A stretch of 64,000 nt of DNA from Aspidiotus rigidus (Eukaryota; Arthropoda; Insecta; Hemiptera; Diaspididae). Below the pieces are notes generated by a model. It was not told the origin of the DNA, made no database searches, and saw nothing but the letters and a program-made list of their open reading frames with translations. The DNA is taken from assembly GCA_035079385.1 (NCBI GenBank), contig JAVHKY010000025.1, positions 12,684,501 through 12,748,500 of the forward strand, written 5' to 3'. Made by a program: the position numbers and the translations under genes. Positions 9,752 through 18,555 of the stretch are shown in pieces; position 1 is the first letter of the stretch; every line of letters begins with the position of its first letter.

Positions 9752-10730
9752 AGATTCTTAAAAAATAAGAGAATGAGTAGCTGTGGAATAAAAGCCAAAA
9801 AAAAAAAAAAAATTCAATGTATCCGTTTTAATGTGAACCTACCCTCACGGTATTATCTGTGGTTTTTGTTATCACTTCAACGGTTCAAAGTTCAGTATGC
9901 CGTATCCCATGAAAAAATAACTAGATACTTTCGGAAAGCTTGGTGAAGAAATGAGATTTTAGATGGATTATTTAACGTTGGATTATATATTTCCTTTGTT
10001 ATAATGGTTAGTAAGGTATCCAACTTCAAATAAATAATAACGTTTGACCGAAAAAAGGAGAATAATTTTATTTTATTTGGATACGTTGCAAACATTCCAT
10101 ACAGAGCAGTACTTCACCAGTTTGCAACACTTCGTTGCAAACTGGTGATCAAGTGTGCTCCAGTTTGCAGCGCACACATTTTATCACCTTATCACTGTTT
10201 CAGTCTATTAAGCTGATGGCTAGCTAAAAGTACCTAGGTATTCATTTCTTTTTTATAGGCTACATTCTACAGTTTTGTTGAGAAAATATTGACTTTTCTA
10301 ATACATCATCAATGATTGAATTAATGAAAAATTATTTTTTATTGGTTCATTACACGAGTGAAAAATTCCATTTAGGCTACTGACTGATAAGAGGTATGAC
10401 ACTAACTGTTCACCTTCATGAAACGAACTGTTTTCGTACCCTAATTGGTGTTAAAGCATTGTTTATAGAAAGCGTTGCAAACTGGTGTCAGGAGTGTTTC
10501 AAACTGGTGAACTTGCGTTGCAAACTGGTACATTTGCATTTTTTCGACTTATTTACAAAATTTAGAACATTCAATGCATTAGAATGTTTTTCGTATCAAT
10601 GTTTTTGAAAAATTACGTCATACAGATTCTAAATATGTATCGTTCATCACAATTGCATGAATACCGAATTTCTGATGGGAAGTTGGAGTGGAAAATTCTC
10701 TTAACGCGTTGCAAACTGGCGCAGTCACCC
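9702..10730. mobile_element. TA-target MITE, 1,029 bp, 25-bp perfect terminal repeats
   Basis: The left end (9702-9726, starting GGGTGACTGCGCCAGTTTGC) is repeated perfectly and inverted at 10706-10730, flanked on both sides by TA (9700-9701, 10731-10732). Inside are at least seven more copies of the (T)TGCAAACTGG core in both orientations, near 9730, 10120, 10135, 10161, 10474, 10500 and 10514; two form a short palindrome at about 10118-10148. These look like subterminal transposase-binding sites. No transposase ORF is present, so it is non-autonomous; TA target and ends suggest Tc1/mariner mobilisation. Confidence 0.85.
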
Positions 10731-10787
10731 TAAATTACGTTGGCTTGGAAAATTTGAACGAATATGCACTCTAGAAAAATGATAAAA

Positions 10788-11830
10788 AATAATTGAAGGA
10801 TTTCTAGTTGGATTGGGTTGTAAAAAAGATAAGAAGTAGTAGTAACGGGGGCTTGGGGTGAACAGCCGCCTACTAAAGAGTTTGTCAACTAAACCAAAAT
10901 TTTTTGAGCCTTAGCACAATTTATGTCATTTAAAAAGTTGGTCAATTTGAGTCAGAATGTAATTAGCACAATTTATGTCATTTAAAAAGTTTGTCAACTT
11001 ATCCAAGATTTTTTGAGCCTGAATGAAATTAGCACAATTTATGTCATTCGAAAAGTTTGTCAACTTAACCAAGATTTTTTGAGCTCTTATGAAATTAGCA
11101 CAATTTGTGTCATTTATGAGCCTGAATGTAATTAGCATAATTTGTGTTAAAAGTATGTGAGAAATAATAATTTAAAATTTTCTAATAAATCTGAAAAACC
11201 GTGAATAATTCGGGCATGTAGTACTCTGAATTTTATTGATGAAAGTCAATGATTCTACTTAATTTTTCCTAAAATATCGAAGATCACATTATACGGAAGA
11301 CTCCTTCCACAAGCTATAATCATTCAAATTTTTTTATCTCAATGAACTAGTAAAAAATATACTCGTCATACAAGCAACGAAATATAATACAACGACGGAA
11401 GGATCATTTCGCGAGCTACAAATACAATGTTGACAATGTAACGCGTGATTTCTCTCGTACACTAATATACTGTGATTTCTCTCATTCACTATATCTCGTC
11501 GATGGAAGGCTCCTTCCGCGAGCTATTTGAAAAAATAATTCTAGAGAAGAGATGAGAAAATTGGGAATGAATGTGCCTCCAAAATTAGTATTATAATTAT
11601 AAGTCAATTTAATGTGTTTCATTTTGTCTAATTTTCGAAAATCTATAAAATTTTGGGAATACTTTGGATTTACTTTGGTGAAAAATTGCCTGAAATACGT
11701 GTAAATAATCACTATTTTTGTATGAACATTTCCTGAACGTTTGTGAGCTCTAAAAATACTTGGTCAAAATAATTGAAGGATTTATAGCTGGATTGGGTTG
11801 TAAAAGAGAAGAAGTAGTAGTAATGGGGTC
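10788..11830. repeat. ~1-kb segment bounded by ~63-bp direct repeats
   Basis: A segment starting AATAATTGAAGGATTT and containing GGATTGGGTTGTAAAA and AGAAGTAGTAGTAA occurs at 10788-10852 and again at 11768-11830 with about 90% identity. Between them lie a minisatellite (10868-11150) and unannotated AT-rich DNA with GGAAGG...CCTTCC hairpins near 11500. It may be a non-autonomous element with short direct ends or a local duplication. Confidence 0.5.
10868..11150. repeat. Minisatellite, ~62-bp unit, about four copies
   Basis: Degenerate tandem units share AATTAGCACAATTTATGTCATT, AAAAGTTTGTCAACTTA and CAAGATTTTTTGAGC blocks. Units vary by internal deletions. The short ORF across it on minus is an artefact of the repeat. 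Confidence 0.75.
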
Positions 11831-12190
11831 TCTGGGTCAGAGACCCGTCATTACTACTGATGTGTACCTCGGGTGCCCTTTTTAGGGAGATGGGGTCAAG
11901 TGACCATAGACGTACATGTAATTTTTTATTTTTTCAAAATTTTGTATATTGATAGGAAATGGTTCAGAGAATTCAAAAATGTGGATATCCGCAAAAAGGG
12001 CACCCCTTTGACGGGTGCCCTTCTGACAGATAACTCCTCATGTCCAACATTGCTCTTATGGGTGTTGCTGGATTGCATACTCATTTTCATTCTGTAGTAG
12101 TTTGCCATGAGAGCAATGTTAGAAATACTACCACCTCGATAACACGTAGGAGAATACGTATGCAATTTGGAATACTGGAATAGCCCTATT
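11818..12190. repeat. Small hairpins and truncated fold-back element copy
   Basis: GGGTCTCT...AGAGACCC pairs at about 11826-11846 and AAGGGCACCC...GGGTGCCCTT at about 11996-12022. From about 12040 to 12190 the sequence matches, inverted, the loop and one arm of the fold-back element at 18099-18302 (shared AGAGCAATGTTAGAAATACT and GTAGGAGAATACGTATGCAA); the other arm is missing. Confidence 0.65.
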
Positions 12191-12289
12191 CTCTTTGCCA
12201 ATCATCAACAGGATAATAAATCTGTTCAAAACCTCTTTTTGTGTCAAACTCTTGAAAATATCCGCTTCTTTTACTCTGCTTCTTGACAT

Positions 12290-12375
12290 CTTTCATCTGC
12301 CCTTTGCAGCGCCGGATTTCCCTATACGCTGCCTACGCTGTATTTTGGCGGCGCGAAATTTCCTTTTAATAATAT
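12290..12375. mobile_element. hAT-like terminal sequence relic
   Basis: CAGCGCCGGATTTCCCTATA resembles the CAG(C/G)GCCGGATTTxCC ends of hAT transposons; a second such end is at 41634. No matching opposite end or 8-bp duplication was found nearby. Confidence 0.3.
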
Positions 12376-12475
12376 AATAATTCGACTAAGGAAAAATTCG
12401 ACTTACTGAAAGAAAGAATTCGACTTACTCATGTCTCCTTAGAAAGAATAAATCGTGTACGTATGAAAATTCAGA

Positions 12476-12510
12476 AGGAGCCATGTACGGATAATGGACG
12501 GTCCATTATC
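12476..12510. repeat. Short perfect palindrome
   Basis: CGGATAATGGAC is followed after one base by its reverse complement. It lies in otherwise featureless DNA; no function assigned. Confidence 0.5.
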
Positions 12511-12579
12511 CGTTTGATATTTCTTACTACTCTCCCTCTCTTCCCTTTTCCTCTCTTTTAGCATGTTTCATATCTTTCC

Positions 12580-12960
12580 TGAATCCTATCTTCTAATTCC
12601 AAAATTCGTAAGTTCACACCACCCCTTTGAATTGGACTTCCCCCCAAAAAAACACATCCCTCCTGAAGTTTCCTGAACCGTAGTTCCTAACTCCGAAATA
12701 TACCCTACCCACCGGTTGCTCCCCCTCCCACCCCATGGAAAAGAACCTTAAATATGATTCTGAAAATCTGCGAGTTTCACAAGTCTTGAATCTTGACCCG
12801 TAATTTCAAAATTTGCGAGTTCACACCACCCCACTCAATAAAATCCTGTATGCTATATCCTTTCTCTTTCTTTACCATAAACTCGTCATCAACCTTGACC
12901 CCGATCCTAACTCTGAAATTTGCGATTTCAAACCACCTCTCCTCATCTTCGTAATCTGTA
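12580..12960. repeat. Degenerate C-rich tandem repeat
   Basis: Three to four imperfect units of about 100 bp share a consensus near CCTAACTCCGAAATTTGCGAGTT followed by ACACCACCCC. Units start near 12585, 12685, 12785 and 12900. No coding potential. Confidence 0.5.
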
Positions 12961-13135
12961 AGTGGTCATCAAGTGGTTTAAAGGCTTTTACTGCTGTATG
13001 TAAGTCTCATGTTAGGTCTGGCTTCACATAGTGTGGCCAGGTTACGCTGTAAAGCGCCAATTGGGCTTCACAAAAGATATTTTGGCTCCTACAAGCCATT
13101 GGGCTACATGAAACTTGGCGATTTTTTGTCCCCAT

Positions 13136-13187
13136 TCTAGAATACCAAAGCCGATACTTTATTATCGGCTTTGGTATTCTAGAATTT
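13136..13187. repeat. Near-perfect 52-bp palindrome
   Basis: TCTAGAATACCAAAGCCGATA is mirrored by its exact reverse complement across a loop of about 5 bases. The surroundings (13000-13260) carry a second, weaker set of inverted pieces, so it may be the core of a small fold-back MITE. Confidence 0.6.
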
Positions 13188-13309
13188 ATCCTCAAACAAT
13201 TTGGTCACCATGTGGGCTACATTTGTGTATAGCATATCGGTCGTTGAACAATAAATTAGAAGATACCTTAAAATATTTCAAAAAATGGTACAGACAGCGA
13301 GTATGACGA

Positions 13310-14260
13310 ATGAAACTCAATTTTTGTAGAGGAGAATAGATTTTCCTTCTGCTTCAGGTTACAAATAGGTGTCAAACAAGGCGACTCCCTGTCCATAAAT
13401 TTATTTAATGCTGTGTTAGAAAAAATATTTAGATCGATGAATTGGGAAAGAAAGGGAATAAAAATCGATGGAATGTGGCTAAACAATCTCAGATTTGCCG
13501 ACGATGTGGTGTTGATAAGCTCGTCTCTAGACGAACTCCAAGAGATGGCTGAGGATTTAGCTGATGCAAGCGAGAGTAAAGGAATGGAAATGAATTTAGA
13601 TAAAACTAAACTTCTATCAGATCGGCAGGATACTGCGTTTAGGATCAGAGGAATGATCATCGAATCAGTACAAACATGCGTATATCTGGGTCAGATTATT
13701 AGCGTGAAGAGAGACTTCAGCGTCGAAATAAACAATCGAGTAAGGAACGCGTGGGGCAAATACTGGTCTTATAAAGCGCTACTGAGGAGTAAGTTGAGCT
13801 ATAATTCGAAATTAAGAATCCTGAACAGCTGTGTTATACTATCTTTAACGTATGGTGCCCAGTCATGGGCATTAAGCAAGGAACTCATTAACAAGATCCA
13901 ATCAGCCCAGAATAAGATGATTCGAAGTATACTGGGGATAAAATGGGTAGATAGGATAACCAACAGGCAACTCTACAAGCGAGTGGGAATCGAGAAAGTA
14001 GGAAAAAAATAATGAGGCTAAAATTTGATTATGCAGGGCACCTTGTAAGAAAAAAAGAGTTTTGCTGGACTAGGCAAATTTTAGACTGGCTTTCTTACGA
14101 ATCAGGAAGGAGGAAAGGCCGACTTGCTATAAGATGGAGCGATAACTTGGTCAATGCAGTGGGCACATTGTAGAAACGATGTGTATATGATGGAAGGTAC
14201 GGAAAAAAATTGGGGATGCTTGTGCCCAGAGATGGGCGACGTGACACGCAACTTTGTTCT
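13310..14260 (+). mobile_element. RTE-like LINE fragment (reverse transcriptase)
   Basis: The ORF to 14012 is open upstream to about 13320 and carries RT motifs in order: IGVKQGDSLS (finger/palm), LRFADDVVLISS (catalytic ADD), then NLDKTKLL, VYLGQII and the thumb-region LTYGAQSWALSK typical of RTE/Craniofacial-development-protein-2-like LINEs. A stop at 14010-14012 is followed in another frame by the usual 3' part (AGHLVRKKE..., RWSDNLV), so the copy is frameshifted. The 5' endonuclease half is missing. Not functional. Confidence 0.8.
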
Positions 14261-14970
14261 ATTTAAAAATACGTAATTTATTACATTGTACTAATTTAAT
14301 AGGTATTGTGTCAAGAAGGCTGTATAAAAATAATAAAATACAAAAAGAATTTCTTTGTCGCATATTATCGATATGTGCGGCGGCTAGAATGACTGATGTA
14401 AGAATTACTTTGTGAGTCGATTAATGAAAATTACAACAAAATTCAATCCAATAGATGATTATCTAATATATATAAAGCAGAAAGTTTATTTTATATCAGA
14501 ACAGCATTTGCCGCTTGTCAACATCAAAATATTATGTCATTCATTCTCCTCGTTTGGAAAAAATTATAAAAATATTAACGATCTAGTTTACCAAAAAATC
14601 CGAATCATTAAATTTTTGACGGATGCTTAAGATTTCTCAATGAACGGTAGATATGAAAGTAAATACAACTAGGTACATAATGTTTCAGTGGATTACCTAC
14701 AGGTGCGTGCTATATTTCAATTATCCCAGCTGTCAATACGCATGCAAAATAATTCATCGTTAATTTACAAAAATATTCCAAAAAATGATCTTATAAATAA
14801 CATACTATGTCGTTTAGCCCCAGCTCTTTTGTAGCATAGTTTCAATAAATGTACTGTCTAGGTTGGAAATTTGCAAACGGTATTAACTTTGAATTTTTAG
14901 TTACAATAAAAAGTAAAATCAGATAAAATATAGTTTCAAATAAATCCTATAAACAGTTTCTTGTTTCCTT
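14260..14970. other. Unassigned AT-rich DNA, possible leader intron
   Basis: No gene or repeat recognised. It ends in a pyrimidine tract and CAG (14971-14973), a likely 3' splice site for the exon carrying the ATG of the secreted protein, so part of it is probably that gene's first intron. Confidence 0.4.
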
Positions 14971-15002
14971 CAGATTTTAACCCCAAGTGCAAAGATTTCA
15001 AG

Positions 15003-15588
15003 ATGGAATTTGTTTTACCTATGACCTTGCTGTTGTTGGGTTCTGTGTGGTCCGTACATGGTGTATGGCAAATGTACCACGTTACCGATGTTGTAGGGTG
15101 TAAGTTGGATGCAAATAATATTTTAACAAAACAAATGGGTACCTACCAAATAATACTTGGAAATCACAGGTGCTAATCCTGTGCCACGGTCAGGATAGTT
15201 GGTTGAAATCTGAAATAGCTAAATGTTTGAGAATACGCATCTTTAAAATTGAGTGAAGAGGAATTAAAATTTACCTAATTCTTGTTGGATATGAAAGCTT
15301 TGATTTTCGTATCTGATTTCTAATGCTTTTGCAGCACGAGGATACTCAGCCGGTTTTGAAGGACTCGAGCTGCCAACACACTGCGATGATTTATGCATGG
15401 AAGCAGCGGTAGAAGTTTATAAGCGCGGCTCTGGCTTCAGCGACGAGATGGTATCTTACTCATTAGAATGTGACGACTGTCCCGGTACACAAAATATCAA
15501 TGCTATAAGTTGTGGACTAATGGAATCAAGCGAAATACTTGTTCAAAAAATCGGAGAAGATGAGTACATAGGTTACTTTGTTGAGTAA
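15003..15588 (+). CDS. Small secreted Cys-rich protein, two coding exons
   Basis: Exon 15003-15099 (97 nt) joins exon 15335-15588 through a GTAAGT...TTTTGCAG intron in phase 1, giving 116 aa. A good acceptor at 14973 implies an upstream non-coding exon. Residues 1-20 form a signal peptide (MEFVLPMTLLLLGSVWSVHG). The mature part has five Cys clustered in the second exon (HCDDLC, LECDDC, SCG) and an acidic C-terminus. AATAAA overlaps the end of the gene at 15591. No family recognised; size, export and Cys content would fit a salivary effector, venom-like or cuticular protein, but nothing here distinguishes these. Confidence 0.7.
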
Positions 15589-15599
15589 AACAATAAATT

Positions 15600-16020
15600 G
15601 TTAAAACCTGATACCTAATGCAAGTGCGGTACAATATACGCGTTCTTCTCTTCATTTATTGGGACTTTACCGTCATTAGTGTAAATCACGTATATCGCAA
15701 TGTATTGTAGGACATGATTAATAAGAATATGTAGTCGGGAGAATGAATTTTTCTCTTATGCTGACCCCGAAGCATTGAGTATAATCAATAAATAAGTGGA
15801 CAAAAAAGTCAAGTTTATAAACTTGATAGGACATAGCCTCATTGGCATCTTCCAATGAATTTATCCTCGCGCAGATATAACATTTCCCCTATTGATTACA
15901 ATTTGGATCACTCATAAGTAAATACACCTGTCTAACTGCAAAACCGCAAGAAAAATATCAGAATTTCAGAACAGAATCTTATGGCTGCTAACAACTTTCC
16001 CAATAAGGAACATCAAATAA
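15600..16020. other. Unassigned intergenic DNA
   Basis: No gene, structured repeat or RNA recognised. Confidence 0.4.
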
Positions 16021-16024
16021 GTGA

Positions 16025-16264
16025 TTATTGCTTTACTGTCCTCTGACAAAGTATATCCACTGCATTCAGTTTGAGAAAAGTTAATGTCATCAATCTTTTT
16101 TCTCGTATTACCTGCCTCTTTTTCTTTGAACGCGTTTTCTTGAAGACTGCCTCGACTAGGTTATGGTCCGAGTCAGCGTCTGCTACAGGACAAGTTTTTA
16201 CCGACTTGACTGTGCTTTTATATTCGCTGTTAATGCGGATGTAGTCTATCTGACTTCGCACCAC
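16025..16264 (-). mobile_element. RTE-like LINE endonuclease fragment
   Basis: The minus frame reads RSQIDYIRINSEY, SVKTCPVADADSDHNLV and EAVFK, the C-terminal part of the APE-type endonuclease of RTE LINEs (QIDYI and SDH are the conserved blocks; the His is catalytic). Upstream nuclease and downstream RT are missing. Opposite in orientation to the RTE fragment at 13310, so a separate insertion. Confidence 0.75.
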
Positions 16265-16412
16265 GCCATTTATTTATTTCCCATTTGGGGAGGAAACAAG
16301 TGATGCTGAAAAAATTTTCGAATCATACTTGAGGGACGACACCTTTAGAACCCATTAAAAAAACGGCAAGCTTAACCACTGGACTTGGATTACACAAGGT
16401 AGGAAAAATAGT

Positions 16413-17929
16413 GTGTGAGCATTCTTTTGGGGTTCTAGATTGTTCTTCCAAAATGTACCTACCCTTCTGAAGCCTCTTCCAATAAGAGTTTATTGCAATA
16501 ATTTGAACTGGGTATCTGCTTAACCACTGCAATAATGGTTCCATATTCGAGAAATTCAATCATTTGAAGCATGTTTGGTAAGAAAAGTTGAAGTAGTTTT
16601 GAGGGCATTTCTAAATTCATTTATTGATTAAACACATATGAATATGAGCAATTAGCAGGGCTGACAAGGTAAAGCTGATTAACAGCTCAGCACCCAGGTC
16701 ATTAGCAACAGCTGACAAATTTCGGAATTTTCTGTTTGGATTTAATATTATCAGACTGCACTGTTCAATTTGTTCTAGTTTATTGATTTGCTAAGTAGTG
16801 TCGCTACTTGAAACTACTCTAGGTTGGTTACTTCAATACTTCCCAGATTTAAACAAATTATTCATGGTCCTATAAGTAACCATCTTAATTATTAATGTTA
16901 GTTTTTGTAATCAGAAAAAAGAAAAGTTTTCAGTAAAATGATAGAATATTTTTTTTCTTACTGTTCATGATTGTAAGCTACCACTCAAATTTTATCTATT
17001 TCTCTCATCATTGTTGTAAGTAATGTAAGATTAACTTACCAACTAGGTACATAATTTATGTGATAGCTTTTTTCATCATTATTTTCATTAAAATTTTACC
17101 TAGAGTTTTTCCAATGCATTTTGACATCTTTTAATGTACACCTTTGAGGTTGACAGTTATTTCAAGTCTTCACCTTTCTATATGAAACTGGATTTTGTGA
17201 TTTCCCAGATTCTTTGTTAAGAAAGAACGCGAGAAAAATCTCAGTTTGCCTTACAAACTAGCTTTGACCTAAATTTTTACAATATTGTTTCTTTAAATCT
17301 GGGAAGTATTGAAGTAACCAACCTAGAGTAGTTTCAAGTAGCGACACTACTTAGCAAATCAATAAGATGGAACGAATTGAACAGTCTGATAATATTAAAT
17401 CCAAACAGAAAATTCCGAAATTTGTCAGCTGTTGGCTAATGACCTGGGTGCTAAGCTGTTAATCAGCTTTACCTTGTCAGCCCTGCTAATTGCTCATATG
17501 TACTTGATCAATAAATGAATTTAGAAATGCCCTCAAAACTACTTCAACTTTTCTGACCAAACATGCTTCAAATAATTGAATTTCTCGAATATGGAACCAT
17601 TATTGAGGACATATCTGGCAAAAGGGCGTCCGCACAATGTATTTCTTATGGGACAGACGCCCTTCTGCCAGAACCCTCCTCTATTGCAGCGGTTAAGCAG
17701 ATACCCAGTTCAAATTATTGCAATCAACTCTTATTGGAAGAGGCTTCAGAAGGATAGGTACATTTTGGTAAGAAGCGAATCAGCAGATTGTACTTACTTA
17801 CTCAATGTGATATATCACATTAAGATTGTTGTTTCTATTCTGCTTATTGCTTCTGCTTGAATGAGTTTCTCTTATTCCCAATTTTACTACCTAATCAACA
17901 ATCTAGAACCCCAAAAGAATGCTCACACA
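16413..17929. mobile_element. Large fold-back element, ~450-bp inverted arms
   Basis: The left arm (about 16413-16860) pairs with the right arm (about 17285-17929); an example is AATTTCTCGAATATGGAACC at 17578 with its complement near 16540. Identity looks above 90%. The right arm carries a hairpin insertion at about 17612-17682 and another ~125-bp insertion at about 17766-17890. The loop (16860-17285) is unannotated AT-rich DNA. The paired short ORFs (MNFSNMEPLL in both) are mirror copies of the arms, not a gene family. Confidence 0.8.
17612..17682. mobile_element. Small hairpin MITE nested in fold-back arm
   Basis: CTGGCAAAAGGGCGTC and GACGCCCTTCTGCCAG are inverted partners with one mismatch; the opposite fold-back arm lacks this piece, so it was inserted later. 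Related GGGTGCCCTTCTGACAG sequence occurs at about 12015. Confidence 0.6.
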
Positions 17930-18098
17930 AAATTTCTTCTAATGGAGAATATATGGAGATTAGGTCTGATTCATTTGCCTTTACTAATGTACAGTAGGTA
18001 CTTAGTTTGGTCAAATTACTAATGTAGACAGTACCCTGTAAGGTACAGTAGATATGTTATCAGATTTCAATATGATAGGTGTAAAGTAGGTAGTATAG

Positions 18099-18302
18099 AG
18101 CTTTTCCATGTCGGCGCATTGCATACGTATTCTCCTACGTGTTATCGAAATGGTAGTATTTCTAACATTGCTCTCATGGCAAACTACTCCACTATGAAAA
18201 TGAGTATGCAATCCAGCAACACCCATAAGAGCAATGTTAGAAATACTACCATTTCGATAACAAGTAGGAGAATACGTATGCAATGCGCCGACATGGAAAA
18301 GC
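18099..18302. mobile_element. Fold-back MITE, ~75-bp arms
   Basis: The left arm from about 18099 (CTTTTCCATGTCGGCGCATT...) is mirrored almost perfectly by the right arm ending at about 18302, around a ~55-bp loop. One mismatch is visible in the arms (CACGTAGG versus CAAGTAGG). A truncated copy lies at about 12040-12190. Confidence 0.85.
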
Positions 18303-18555
18303 CCTATGCTTTTTCCTCAATGCGACATTATCATTCAAAAACCACCCTGCTTGTGAAAAGAGCTTGCATCAAGTCAGAAGATAGTGTTATCAGTAAGCCT
18401 ACCAAAGGTAGTTATTATGGATCTAAACTTGCTCACCCATAAAGCTGTATGTATAACTTTAGTTATGAAACAATCTATAATAATATTCTGCCTATAGCCT
18501 TTACTGCAAGAAACCTTAATTGATGCAAATGAAGTGAACTCTAATTTGATTCCAG

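Noticed and set aside
9206..9812. Processed retrocopy explanation for the intronless ORF with AATAAA and A-run
   Set aside because: The A-run lies inside a MITE with intact ends, and the ORF has its own heat-shock element and TATA box, which a retrocopy would lack.
10868..11150. CRISPR-like array
   Set aside because: Units are contiguous, degenerate and have no unique spacers; it is a eukaryotic minisatellite.
16323..17860. Two similar small proteins (MNFSNMEPLL...) as a gene pair
   Set aside because: They are the two inverted arms of the fold-back element; identity is explained by the palindrome.
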